Shown: positions 24,712 through 32,981 of the stretch, one piece after another
How the letters are laid out: each line of letters begins with the position of its first letter
Numbering within the stretch: the first letter of the stretch is position 1
Source: a bacterium
GTDB taxonomy: Bacteria; Actinomycetota; Acidimicrobiia; Spongiisociales; Spongiisociaceae
Length of the DNA stretch: 54,892 nucleotides
Assembly: GCA_028821265.1 (NCBI GenBank)
Contig: JAPPGU010000013.1
Span: forward strand, 1 to 54,892
Reading direction: 5' to 3'
Notes under the pieces: generated by a model
Database searches by the model: none
The model's input: only the letters and a program-made list of their open reading frames with translations
What the model was told of the DNA's origin: nothing
Program-made: the position numbers and the translations under genes

Positions 24712-26045
24712 CCGCACAGCTCCCGGGCCAGCGGCGTCGGGTTGACGGGTCCCCCGCGGTCGGGGTGGTACTCCCAATGCAGGTGGGGGATGTGGGCAGG
24801 GGCGTTGCCGGTGGTTCCGACGGTCCCGAGGGTTTCCCCGCGGGAGACCATCTGGCCGACCGCCAATCCGGGGGCCCAGGCGTCGAGATGGGCGTAGTAG
24901 TAGCGGTCTCCCCCGATGCCATCCAGCCAGACGGCGATGCCGCCCCGACTGGTATTGGACATCCGGTGGATCGTCCCGTCCTCCACCGCCACCACCGGGG
25001 TGCCCCGGTCGGCCAGCATGTCCACGCCCTGGTGCCTCCGACCGCCCGAACGGGGTGCCCCCCAGGTGTCGGTGAAGCTGTGGAACCCGTCCACCGGGCA
25101 GGCCATGGCGCCGGAGGGAGGGTCGCCCGTCACCGGGCCGTCGGCAGGAACGGTGGTGGGCGGTGCGAGGGTCGTGTCGGTGACGGAGATCGAAGTGGTG
25201 GTCGTGGCCTCGGTGGTGGGAGCGGTGGTCACGGCGACCGTGGTGGTAGTGGACGAGGTGGTACTGGTGGCCTGGCGCTCCGCCTCCGCCTCAGCCTCCG
25301 CCTGGGCTCGGGCCTCCGCTTCGGCCTGGGCTCGGGCCTCCGCCTCGGCCTGGGCTCGGGCCTCCGCCTGGGCTCGGGCCTCCGCTTCCGCCTGGGCTCG
25401 GGCCTCCGCTTCGGCCTGGGCTCGGGCTTCGGCCTCTGCCTGGGCGATCTCCTGCGCCCTGCGTTCCTCGAGGCGGAGATGGGCCTCCTGGCCGGCGGCG
25501 AGGCGCTCGCTCAGACCGACCGACACTTCCTCCAGGCGATCCAGCAGCTCTTGCTGCTCCTGGCGGTCGCGGCGCAGCGTGTCGGCGGCCTCGTTCAGCT
25601 GGCGGGTCAGCACCTCCAACGCGTTGAATAGCACCTGGTCCTGCTCCCGGGCATCGTCGAGGTACTCGGTCCTGATTTCGAAGTCGGAGAGCGAGGCGGC
25701 GATCATCAGGGCCGCCAGGTCGTTCCCGGCCGCGCCGCTCATGTAGAGGTCCACGGCTCGCTCCCGGATCTGGTCCTGGAGCCGTCTCTGCTCCACCCCG
25801 TAGCCGGCAATCGATGACTCCAGGCCGCCGATACGGAACGCGAGATCGGCTTCCGCCGCCCAGGCCGCCTGGTACTCGTCGGTCAGCTGCTGGACGTCGG
25901 CCCGGATGCGGGCCAGCTCCGCCTCGACCCGGGCCATTTCCTCCTCGGTGGTCTGTGCCGGCGCCGGTATCGCCGCGGCGGACACGGCCAGCACGAGCGC
26001 CATGAGCGGCAGGAGCGACCTTCGCCGGGGGTTGGCCCTGGTCAC
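24708..26045 (-). CDS. EnvC-like murein hydrolase activator, M23 peptidase domain
   Basis: The 445-residue protein has a signal peptide (residues about 10-31, LLPLMALVLAVSAAAIPAPAQ), then a coiled coil (about 33-210) like those of EnvC/NlpD-type FtsEX partners, then an Ala-Gln-Glu-Arg-rich repeat stretch (about 200-255, copies of AQAEAEAR), a Thr/Ser linker, and an M23 lysostaphin-like domain with metal-ligand patterns RHQGVDM and HLHWEYHP. It acts in the cell envelope in septal or wall remodelling. The repeat stretch is a tandem DNA repeat and may vary between strains. Confidence 0.88.
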   Translation of the reverse strand: MTRANPRRRSLLPLMALVLAVSAAAIPAPAQTTEEEMARVEAELARIRADVQQLTDEYQAAWAAEADLAFRIGGLESSIAGYGVEQRRLQDQIRERAVDLYMSGAAGNDLAALMIAASLSDFEIRTEYLDDAREQDQVLFNALEVLTRQLNEAADTLRRDRQEQQELLDRLEEVSVGLSERLAAGQEAHLRLEERRAQEIAQAEAEARAQAEAEARAQAEAEARAQAEARAQAEAEARAQAEAEARAQAEAEAEAERQATSTTSSTTTTVAVTTAPTTEATTTTSISVTDTTLAPPTTVPADGPVTGDPPSGAMACPVDGFHSFTDTWGAPRSGGRRHQGVDMLADRGTPVVAVEDGTIHRMSNTSRGGIAVWLDGIGGDRYYYAHLDAWAPGLAVGQMVSRGETLGTVGTTGNAPAHIPHLHWEYHPDRGGPVNPTPLARELCG

Positions 26046-26833
26046 GAGACAACCGCCTCCCCGACGGCCACGATCTCCCCGGTTGCCTCCCCGTACTCGA
26101 GAGAGATCGTTCCCCTGTCGGCCAGGTGTCGGAGGTGGGCGAGCGCGGAGCCGGCTGCGGCGAAGCGCAGCCGAGGATCGACCTCGCCGTATACCGCCTG
26201 GGCCACCGCTCGGACCGTGCGGGCGCCATCGCGGACCGCCCGGAGGATCTGGGCTTCCCGCTCCCGGCGGTGGGCGATGTAGGCGGCGATGCTGTCCGCG
26301 GCGTTGTCGATCGGGTCGCCGTGGCCGGGGAGGAGGCGTTCGGGCCGGAGTGCCCGGATCCGGTCCAGCGACCGGAAGTAGTCGCCCATTTCCTGGACCA
26401 GCACGGTCGATCCGCCGATGATGTGGTCGCCTGTGAAGACCGTGGAACCCATCCGGAAGCAGAGGTGGTCGGCCGTGTGGCCGGGTGTGTGGACGGCGGT
26501 CAGGACGGCCTCACCGAAGCGGAGCCGGTCGCCATCCCGGAGGCGGCGGCTCGGGCTGAACCCCGGTCCGGGCGCGTAGCCATAGGTGTGGACGCCGAAC
26601 CCGGCGGCCAGCGGGCCGGCCAGGGGAGCATGGTCGGGATGGGTGTGGGTCACCACCACCGCCCGGAGGCGGAGATCTCCGATGGCGCCGACGATGGCGC
26701 GGCGGTGGGACTCCTCCTCCGGTCCGGGGTCGAGGACCACGCAATCGGCGCCCGACACGATCAGGTATGTGTTGGTTCCCGGTCCGGTCATCGGCCCGGG
26801 GTTGGGGGCGAGCAGCCGGTGGACTCCGGTCAC
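26042..26833 (-). CDS. Metallo-beta-lactamase-fold hydrolase
   Basis: From GTG 26833 (GTGA overlap with fxsA) the protein has 263 residues. The zinc motif THTHPDHAPLAG (HxHxDH) is at about residue 74, and further ligands are in VHTPGHTADHL, FTGDHIIGG and LLPGHGDPI. A C-terminal winged-helix-like region (VYGEVDPRLRFAAAGSALAHL) makes it resemble the LACTB2/glyoxalase II-like branch, some of which are nucleases. The substrate is not known. A longer reading to 27304 would overlap fxsA and is rejected. Confidence 0.85.
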   Translation of the reverse strand: MTGVHRLLAPNPGPMTGPGTNTYLIVSGADCVVLDPGPEEESHRRAIVGAIGDLRLRAVVVTHTHPDHAPLAGPLAAGFGVHTYGYAPGPGFSPSRRLRDGDRLRFGEAVLTAVHTPGHTADHLCFRMGSTVFTGDHIIGGSTVLVQEMGDYFRSLDRIRALRPERLLPGHGDPIDNAADSIAAYIAHRREREAQILRAVRDGARTVRAVAQAVYGEVDPRLRFAAAGSALAHLRHLADRGTISLEYGEATGEIVAVGEAVVS

Positions 26834-27204
26834 TCGATGATGACCACGCGCGGCTGCAGTAACCGAACCCCCAGACGGCGGAGCCCCTCGCGGACGAAGG
26901 GAACCATCAGGGCGAAGCCCACCGCGTCGGTCAGGAAGCCGGGCGTGAGCAGTAGCGCTCCACCCACCAGCACCAGGGCGCCATGGACCAGCTGCCGACC
27001 CGGGAGAGCGCCCGATGCCAGGTCGGTCTGGAGTCGGCGCCAGACCGAGAAGCCCTGCTGCCGCACCAGGAAGGCGCCGGCAATCGCCGTGATGATGATT
27101 CCCAGCACCAGCCAGCCCAGCCCGACCCGCCGCTCCACGTAGACGAACAGCACCAGCTCGAGGATCGGTACCACGATGAAGGCGGTACCCAGAATGAGTC
27201 CCAT
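26830..27204 (-). CDS. FxsA family membrane protein
   Basis: The 124-residue protein has three or four membrane segments and the FxsA family pattern: ILELVLFVYVERRVGLGWL, then GALVLVGGALLLTPGFLTDAVG. E. coli FxsA relieves F-exclusion of phage T7; its ordinary cellular role is not known. It is the first gene of the set reading fxsA, MBL hydrolase, M23 peptidase, SRPBCC, all overlapping by four bases, so a four-gene operon is likely. Confidence 0.85.
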   Translation of the reverse strand: MGLILGTAFIVVPILELVLFVYVERRVGLGWLVLGIIITAIAGAFLVRQQGFSVWRRLQTDLASGALPGRQLVHGALVLVGGALLLTPGFLTDAVGFALMVPFVREGLRRLGVRLLQPRVVIIE

Positions 27205-27342
27205 GGGGCCAGCTTATTCCCCGGACCCCATTATTCGATGTCCAATCCGGGATGCCCGGAAGCGCAGCGCCTACGGCACCACCCTTACCCGGTTTTTTGG
27301 GCACCCTCCGGCCTCGGGTCGGGCCACCGGTATCATTGTTCG

Positions 27343-28695
27343 ATGCCTGACCTGCGCCGCCTTCCCTCGGTTGGTGCGCTGGTGCATGATCTGCTCGCCG
27401 GGGTCGAGGACGGCCTGCCGGTGGCGCTGGCCACCGAGATCGCCCGGCGCAGCATCGACGAAGCCCGCGCCGGCGCCTTGGAAGGCCGCTCCGTGGACCC
27501 GGCCGCGACCGCCCGTCGTGAGGCCGCGCGCCTGTCCAGGACCCGTTTGCGACGGGTCGTCAACGCCACCGGTGTGATCCTCCATACCAACCTGGGTCGA
27601 GCACCCCTCCATCCGTCCGCCGCCGAGGAGGCCCGCCGGGCGGCCACGGGCCACGGCAACCTGGAGTTCGACCTCGACGCGGGGCGCCGCGGTTCGCGCG
27701 GCGCCTACCTGTCCCGGCTCATGGCGCACCTGACCGGCGCCGAGGCTGCCCTCGTGGTGAACAACAACGCCGCAGCCCTCTTCCTGGTTCTCAACACGCT
27801 GGCCGCCGGCCGCCCGGTGCCGGTCTCCCGGGGCGAGCTGATCGAGATCGGAGGCTCCTACCGGTTGCCCCGGCTGATGGCGGCCTCTGGAGCGCAGCTG
27901 GTGGAGGTCGGTGCCACCAACCGGACCCGTATATCCGACTACGAGGAGACGATCGACGGCGCCGCCATGCTGCTCAAGGTCCATCCGTCCAACTACCGGG
28001 TGGTGGGGTTCGCGGAGCAGGCCACCGTCGGGCAGCTGGTCGGCCTGGGTGGGCGCCTCGGCCTGCCGGTGGTCTACGACGTGGGGAGCGGGCTCCTGGA
28101 CACCGAGGTCCCATGGCTGGAGGGGCCGCCCCCCTCCTGGATCGGAGACGAGCCGGGAGTGCGGCAGGTCCTGGACGAGGGCGTGGACCTGGTGACCTTC
28201 TCGGGCGACAAGTTGTTCGGGGGATGCCAGGCCGGGATCATCGTGGGGCGGGCGGAGCTGGTGGCCGGACTCAAGGCCAACCCGGTGGCCAGGGCGGTCC
28301 GGGTGGACGGCTCCACCATCGCCGCGCTGACCCGCACCGCCGAGCTCTACGCCGAGGGGAGGGGCAGCGAGGTCCCGTTCTGGGAGATGGCCGGCCGTTC
28401 CGTCGCCACCCTGACCGATCGGCTCGAGCGGCTAGCCGCCCTCGCGGGGGTAGTTCCCGACGTGCGGATGTCGGAGGCCGTGCCGGGCGCCGGGTCGGTT
28501 CCCGGCATGGCCGTTCCCTCGCCGGTGCTGGTGCTGGAAGACCGCGGCGAGGATCTGTGGCCGGCCCTGGTCGGGTCGGATCCGCCCGTGGTGGCCCGCC
28601 GGGCGGCCGGTGACCTCCTCATCGACCTGAGGGCCGTCGACGCAGACGACGACGCCGTGCTGGCCGCCGCCTTGCGGGCTCTATGCCGGTCGTAG
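27343..28695 (+). CDS. selA: L-seryl-tRNA(Sec) selenium transferase
   Basis: From ATG 27343 the protein has 450 residues. It converts seryl-tRNA(Sec) to selenocysteinyl-tRNA using selenophosphate and PLP. The PLP lysine is in TFSGDKLFGGCQAG; RRVVNATGVILHTNLGRAPL and LVVNNNAAALFLVLNTLA are family signatures. The length is normal. The stop lies inside selB (13-base overlap), so SelA and SelB are made together. A longer in-frame extension into fxsA antisense DNA is rejected. Confidence 0.95.
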   Translation: MPDLRRLPSVGALVHDLLAGVEDGLPVALATEIARRSIDEARAGALEGRSVDPAATARREAARLSRTRLRRVVNATGVILHTNLGRAPLHPSAAEEARRAATGHGNLEFDLDAGRRGSRGAYLSRLMAHLTGAEAALVVNNNAAALFLVLNTLAAGRPVPVSRGELIEIGGSYRLPRLMAASGAQLVEVGATNRTRISDYEETIDGAAMLLKVHPSNYRVVGFAEQATVGQLVGLGGRLGLPVVYDVGSGLLDTEVPWLEGPPPSWIGDEPGVRQVLDEGVDLVTFSGDKLFGGCQAGIIVGRAELVAGLKANPVARAVRVDGSTIAALTRTAELYAEGRGSEVPFWEMAGRSVATLTDRLERLAALAGVVPDVRMSEAVPGAGSVPGMAVPSPVLVLEDRGEDLWPALVGSDPPVVARRAAGDLLIDLRAVDADDDAVLAAALRALCRS

Positions 28696-30467
28696 GTACC
28701 GGCGGTCACGTCGATCACGGCAAGTCCACCCTCGTCCAGGCCCTGACCGGGCGCGACCCGGATCGCTGGCGCGAGGAGAAGGAGCGGGGGCTCACCATCG
28801 ACCTGGGGTTCGCCTGGGCGAGGATCGGCGGCCAGGAGGTCTCCTTCGTGGACGTTCCCGGCCACGAGCGGTTCATGAAGAACATGCTGGCGGGCAGCGG
28901 GGGATTCGACGTGGCGCTGCTGGTGGTGGCCGCCGATGAGGGATGGATGCCCCAGTCGGAGGAGCACCTGGCTGTCCTCGACCTGCTCGACATCCGCCAC
29001 GGGCTGGTGGCGCTGACCAAGACCGACCGGGCGGACGCCGATCTGATCGAGCTGGCCACGCTGGAGGTCGAGGAGCGGCTGTCGGGCACCTCCCTCGAGG
29101 GGTGCCCCATCGTCGGCGTGTCGGCGGTGACCGGGGATGGCCTGGACGCTCTCCGGGCGGCGCTGGCGGAGGCGATCGCCGGGATGCCCGCCGAGCGCAG
29201 CGACCGCACCCGGCTGTGGATCGATCGGGTATTCCCGATGGCAGGCGCCGGCACGGTGGTGACCGGCACTCTCGTCGGCGGATCCATCGCGGTGGGCGAC
29301 GAGGTGGAGGTCCTCCCCGGCGCCGTCCCCGGACGGGTGCGCTCGTTGCAGGCTCACGAGGCGGAGCGCGACCGGATCGGAGCCGGAACCCGGACCGCGG
29401 CCGGAGTGGCCGGGCTCGACCGGAGGAGGGTGGCCAGGGGGTGGATGCTGGGGCGGCCCGGCGAGTGGGTGCCGAGCGATCGGTTCCTGGTGACGCTCCG
29501 CACCGCCCGATACGTGGACCATCCGCTGTCGAGGCGAGGGGCCTACCAGATGCACCTGGGTAGCGGGGCCTGGCCGGTGCGCCTCTTCTCGGTCGGCGAG
29601 ATCGACGACCGGACCGTGGGCGTCCTCCGAACCGAGCAGCCGGTACCGGTCCGGATGGGTGACCGGTTCGTGCTGCGCGACGTGGGGAGGCGCCTGATCG
29701 TGGCCGGAGGGCAGGTCGTGGAGCCGGTGGCGCCGCGCAAGGGACGCGACGCCCGTAGGGCTGCCGCCGCGCTCCAGCCCGTTCTCGGGATGGACCCCGA
29801 CCGGCGCGCCGGCGCGTTGCTCGGATGGCGCGGCGCCGAGAGCCCGGCGGTGCTGGCCGCCCACTCGGGAGGAGGCAGGCCCGACCGGGGGGTGGTGGCG
29901 GGCCGGTCCCTGCTGAGCGAGGACCATGCCGGCCGGCTGGCCCGGCGAGCCGGGACCATCGTGGCCCGGTTCCACGAGGACAACCCCCTGCGTCCGGGGA
30001 TGCCCAAGGCGAGCCTGGCCAGCGCGCTAGGGGTCGACATCGACACTCTCGCCGCCGTGCTGCCGTTCGACGATCGGCTCGTCCAGCGGGAATCCGTGGT
30101 GGCGCTGGCGGGATTCTCTCCCGAGCTTGATCGGTCCGAGGAGGAGGAGTGGGATCGGATACGGACCGACCTCGAATCAGCGGGCCCGACGGTGCCCAGG
30201 CTGAAGGAGATGGCGGTCGATCCCGAGCTCCTGCACGCGCTCCTCAGGGAAGGGCGCCTCGTCAGGATCTCCGAGGAGCTGGTCTACCTGCCCGGCCAAG
30301 TGGAGGGGCTGGTCGCCCGGCTGGCTGACCTCCCCGACCGCTTCACGGTGGCGGAGTTCCGTGACGCCACCGGGCTGACCCGCAAGTACGCGGTGCCGTT
30401 CCTTGAGTGGGCCGACCGGCGCGACATAACCACCCGCTACGGCAACGAGCGTTCCGTCAACCGCTAG
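28683..30467 (+). CDS. selB: Selenocysteine-specific elongation factor SelB
   Basis: The 594-residue protein has an EF-Tu-like GTPase domain: G1 GTGGHVDHGKSTL, G3 DVPGHERFMKNML, G4 TKTDRADADL. Domains 2-3 follow (RVFPMAGAGTVVTGTLVGG), and the C-terminal 200 residues look like the winged-helix repeats that bind the SECIS hairpin. SelB delivers Sec-tRNA to UGA codons. The stop codon overlaps the first bases of the miniature inverted-repeat element at 30466. Confidence 0.95.
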   Translation: MPVVGTGGHVDHGKSTLVQALTGRDPDRWREEKERGLTIDLGFAWARIGGQEVSFVDVPGHERFMKNMLAGSGGFDVALLVVAADEGWMPQSEEHLAVLDLLDIRHGLVALTKTDRADADLIELATLEVEERLSGTSLEGCPIVGVSAVTGDGLDALRAALAEAIAGMPAERSDRTRLWIDRVFPMAGAGTVVTGTLVGGSIAVGDEVEVLPGAVPGRVRSLQAHEAERDRIGAGTRTAAGVAGLDRRRVARGWMLGRPGEWVPSDRFLVTLRTARYVDHPLSRRGAYQMHLGSGAWPVRLFSVGEIDDRTVGVLRTEQPVPVRMGDRFVLRDVGRRLIVAGGQVVEPVAPRKGRDARRAAAALQPVLGMDPDRRAGALLGWRGAESPAVLAAHSGGGRPDRGVVAGRSLLSEDHAGRLARRAGTIVARFHEDNPLRPGMPKASLASALGVDIDTLAAVLPFDDRLVQRESVVALAGFSPELDRSEEEEWDRIRTDLESAGPTVPRLKEMAVDPELLHALLREGRLVRISEELVYLPGQVEGLVARLADLPDRFTVAEFRDATGLTRKYAVPFLEWADRRDITTRYGNERSVNR

Positions 30468-30631
30468 TGGTCTGTCTGTGGAGCGGCGGTGTGGTATGGC
30501 GTCGGCAGCGGTGTTTCTCGCAGGGCCCGCTGACGAAGGCGTACCCGCAGCGGTACGTTGAGGAGGCGGAACGCAGCGACGGGACGCCGATGGCCGCCAG
30601 AGCACACTGGTAGCTTCGCAGACAGACCACT
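30466..30631. mobile_element. Miniature element with 13-bp terminal inverted repeats, copy 1
   Basis: The 166-bp element is bounded by AGTGGTCTGTCTG (30466-30478) and its exact reverse complement CAGACAGACCACT (30619-30631). It contains no gene and fills the gap between the converging selB and whiB genes, touching the selB stop. A 96-bp copy at 53554 shares both ends and lacks about 70 internal bases. The layout is that of a MITE or a large hairpin. No target-site duplication is evident. Confidence 0.7.
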
Positions 30632-30638
30632 GGCCGGA

Positions 30639-30884
30639 TCAGACCGTGAGCAGCTCCCGCCGCTCCGCCTCGGTGTATCCGCCCCAGATCCCGTACGGTT
30701 CTCGGATGCTGAGGGCGTAGTCGAGGCACTCCTGCTTTACCGAGCATGCGTTGCACACTGCCCGGGCTCTGACTTCTCTCCGCTCCCGGTCGTCCTTCCT
30801 CTCGAAGGTGCTGGGGGGGAAGAAGAGGTGTGAGTAGTTGTTGCGACATCGCGCGTGGAGATGCCATGAGTCGTCGTAGTCCAT
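30639..30884 (-). CDS. WhiB-family iron-sulfur transcriptional regulator
   Basis: The 81-residue protein has the four cluster-binding cysteines (Cys13, Cys44, Cys47, Cys53; the last three as CxxCx5C) and the GIWGG turn (residues 65-69) followed by the basic TEAERR helix. WhiB proteins are confined to actinobacteria and some of their phages; they bind a 4Fe-4S cluster and act with sigma-A. AGGAGG lies about eleven bases upstream of the ATG. Which WhiB subgroup this belongs to cannot be fixed here. Confidence 0.93.
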   Translation of the reverse strand: MDYDDSWHLHARCRNNYSHLFFPPSTFERKDDRERREVRARAVCNACSVKQECLDYALSIREPYGIWGGYTEAERRELLTV

Positions 30885-31036
30885 ACTGTGGACCGCCTCC
30901 TACTCCGCCTGAGTTGTACCTGGAAAGTACCAGTGGAATCACCCGCCTGGAAGGGGTGTTTTTCGCGCTCTCCACCTAGACGGGTCGTTTCGAGGGACGG
31001 AACCCAGGGGTCCCTTATCGGTATTTTGCGATATGA

Positions 31037-31075
31037 AGTAGCAACTAGCAATGAGTCACTAGCAACTAGTAACTA
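31037..31075. repeat. Simple degenerate ACTAG/CAACTAG repeat
   Basis: A run of near-identical 6-8 base words (CAACTAG, CACTAG, TAACTAG) stands at the 3' end of the NfeD gene. A similar low-complexity word run (ACTGACTACTGACCACTGACTA) stands at 24205-24226, at the 3' end of the SRPBCC gene. Both overlap or touch the stop of a minus-strand gene. They may be slippage products; no function is claimed. Confidence 0.5.
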
Positions 31076-32317
31076 GATCGGATCGACTTCCAGTACCGCG
31101 CCGTCAACCGCTCGCACCACCACCCGATCACCCGGATCGAGGCCCGCCTCTCGATGGGCGGTGGCCTGCCACCGGGCGCCCTCCACCTCCACGACCCCAT
31201 CGGGGTCGAAGCGGGTGATGGCCACGCCCGCCCGGCCGATCAGGTGGCGGCGGCCCATGGTCGGGGTCGAGAAGCGAGCCCGGGCTACGGTCCTGATCCC
31301 TATCACGTAGAACGCGGTCACCGATACCGTGATCACGGTCACGACCCACCACGACGGTCGGATCTGCGGAGCGGCGTCGGTGAAGTAGAGGCCACCCACC
31401 AGCATCGCTACGGCGCCCAGGGCGGTCAGCGGCCCGGCCCGGCCGCGCTGGAAGTCGGCTGTCATGAACCAGATCCCGGCCAGGGCCAACCCGACCGCCC
31501 ACCCCCGGAGCGGGAGGACAGCCAGGCCGTAGCCGCTGATCAGCAGCATGAGGGCCGCCACGCCGGCGGCGATGCCGGGCCCCAGGGCGTAGAACTCGAA
31601 CACCACGACCGCCAGCCCGGCCACCAGGAAGAAGAAAGCAGCCTCCGCCCCGGTGGCCAGCTGCAGCAGCCTCACCCCGATGGAGGGTTCGTAGAAGACC
31701 GTCTCGATGGCGGCGGCGCCGTCGGCGGTGGAGCGCAGCGTTCGGAGGGTGACGAACTCGCCGCGGACCTCCACGGCGCGGCCCTCCAGTTCCACCAGCA
31801 GGTTGCTGATCGATGGCGCCACGATGTCCACGAGGCCCGCGGTGGGCTCGGCGACCGTGAAGGCCGACCCGGCGAGCCCGTCGAGCGGTCCGGACCCGAC
31901 CGGACGGCTCACGGCATCGCCGGCCACGACAGGCTGCGCGTACCCGATCCGCACTCCGGGAGCAGCCGCCTTGATCGGGGCGGAGGCCAGCAGGTGAGCT
32001 GCGCCGCCGAACGCCGAGGCGGGCGCCGGCCCCACCCAGACCACCAGCGGGAGCGGCGGGTCGGCGATCCGGGCCGCCAGCTGGAGCAGGCCGCCGGAGA
32101 GGGTGGCGCGGGAGTCGAGCTGGATGACGGCGGCGGTGGCGCCTCCCCGGGCGGCGGCCTCCACCCGGTCCGAGACGAAGTCGAGGGCAGGCCGGTCCAG
32201 GTTGCCGCCGACCTCGATGATCTCTATGTAACCGCCCGGCTCGTCCGCGACGGCCGGATTACCGAGGACCAGGAGGAACGCGATGATGAGAAGGAGGGGG
32301 ATGATGCGGGAGACCAC
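31073..32317 (-). CDS. NfeD family membrane protein (ClpP-like serine protease domain)
   Basis: From GTG 32317 the protein has 414 residues. A signal/anchor segment (residues 2-20, RIIPLLLIIAFLLVL) is followed by a ClpP-crotonase-like domain (GYIEIIEVGGNLDRPALDFV, then VVWVGPAPASAFGGAAHLLA), four to five membrane helices (about 225-335), and a C-terminal OB-fold (GRAGVAITRFDPDGVVEVEG). This is the long NfeD form, linked to membrane protein quality control with SPFH proteins; no SPFH gene is adjacent. The protease dyad looks imperfect, so activity is uncertain. Confidence 0.85.
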   Translation of the reverse strand: MVSRIIPLLLIIAFLLVLGNPAVADEPGGYIEIIEVGGNLDRPALDFVSDRVEAAARGGATAAVIQLDSRATLSGGLLQLAARIADPPLPLVVWVGPAPASAFGGAAHLLASAPIKAAAPGVRIGYAQPVVAGDAVSRPVGSGPLDGLAGSAFTVAEPTAGLVDIVAPSISNLLVELEGRAVEVRGEFVTLRTLRSTADGAAAIETVFYEPSIGVRLLQLATGAEAAFFFLVAGLAVVVFEFYALGPGIAAGVAALMLLISGYGLAVLPLRGWAVGLALAGIWFMTADFQRGRAGPLTALGAVAMLVGGLYFTDAAPQIRPSWWVVTVITVSVTAFYVIGIRTVARARFSTPTMGRRHLIGRAGVAITRFDPDGVVEVEGARWQATAHREAGLDPGDRVVVRAVDGAVLEVDPI

Positions 32318-32494
32318 GGGCCGCGATGTTAGAGGGTGCTCGGGTTGCCCTCGCCGGATGCCGCCGTCGGTGGTGGGGCCTCCGGAGAGCGATGCGCGGA
32401 ATCTGAACCTGGTGATGCGATCCGCGCCAGGGCAGACGGCCCGGTCGGGGCTCAGCCCGTATCGGTCCAAGCACGGACTCGCTACAGTGATGAT

Positions 32495-32848
32495 GTGAGA
32501 GTTCTACTGGTGTCCGACGCCTCCTGGGTGCGGAATCAGGTGCGCGCCGCCCTGAGCGGATCGGCCGAGATCGTGGAGGTCACCGACCCCTACCAGGTCG
32601 AGACCACCGCGGCGGGCACTGATCTGTCCATCGTGGACATGCAGGTCGGCTCCATGGGGGGGATGGCGATCACCCGCGCTCTCAAGGCCATCACGCCCGC
32701 CACCGGGCCGATCGTGTTGCTCCTCGACCGTCAGGCAGATGCCTTCATCGCCAAGCGGTCCGGCGCCGACGGATGGCTGGCCAAGCCCTTCAGCGCCCAG
32801 GATCTGCGGAGGACGCTGGCGGAAGTGGCTCCTGTGGGAGCACATTGA
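32495..32848 (+). CDS. Single-domain response regulator (receiver)
   Basis: From GTG 32495 the protein has 117 residues and is only a receiver domain. The phospho-acceptor is Asp48 (LSIVDMQVG), Asp8 represents the acidic pocket, and Lys in GWLAKPFSAQDL is the conserved lysine. It has no output domain and no histidine kinase nearby, so its partner is unknown. A longer frame upstream to 32336 is not domain-like. Confidence 0.8.
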   Translation: MRVLLVSDASWVRNQVRAALSGSAEIVEVTDPYQVETTAAGTDLSIVDMQVGSMGGMAITRALKAITPATGPIVLLLDRQADAFIAKRSGADGWLAKPFSAQDLRRTLAEVAPVGAH

Positions 32849-32981
32849 AAGCAGACCCGGTGGCCCGTAACGGGCGCCAGAACCCCAGGCCGAGGCGTGG
32901 CGGGCCGACCCATCCCCGTCCTTTTCAGCATGCTCCTAGGGACGACCGACCTGCCGGACGGCCGCCGCTCCCGGTGACCGG

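Noticed and set aside
24916-25746. A plus-strand frame opposite the M23 peptidase with Ala-Ser-Trp-Arg repeats
   Set aside because: It is the mirror of the AQAEAEAR repeat; the minus-strand protein has a signal peptide, a coiled coil and an M23 domain.
26042-27304. A 420-residue version of the metallo-beta-lactamase-fold protein
   Set aside because: The N-terminal extension overlaps the whole fxsA gene; the GTG 26833 start overlaps the fxsA stop as in the other genes of this operon.
27205-27342. A tRNA-Sec gene next to selA
   Set aside because: No long acceptor or variable arm, TCA anticodon or T-arm could be found in the gap.
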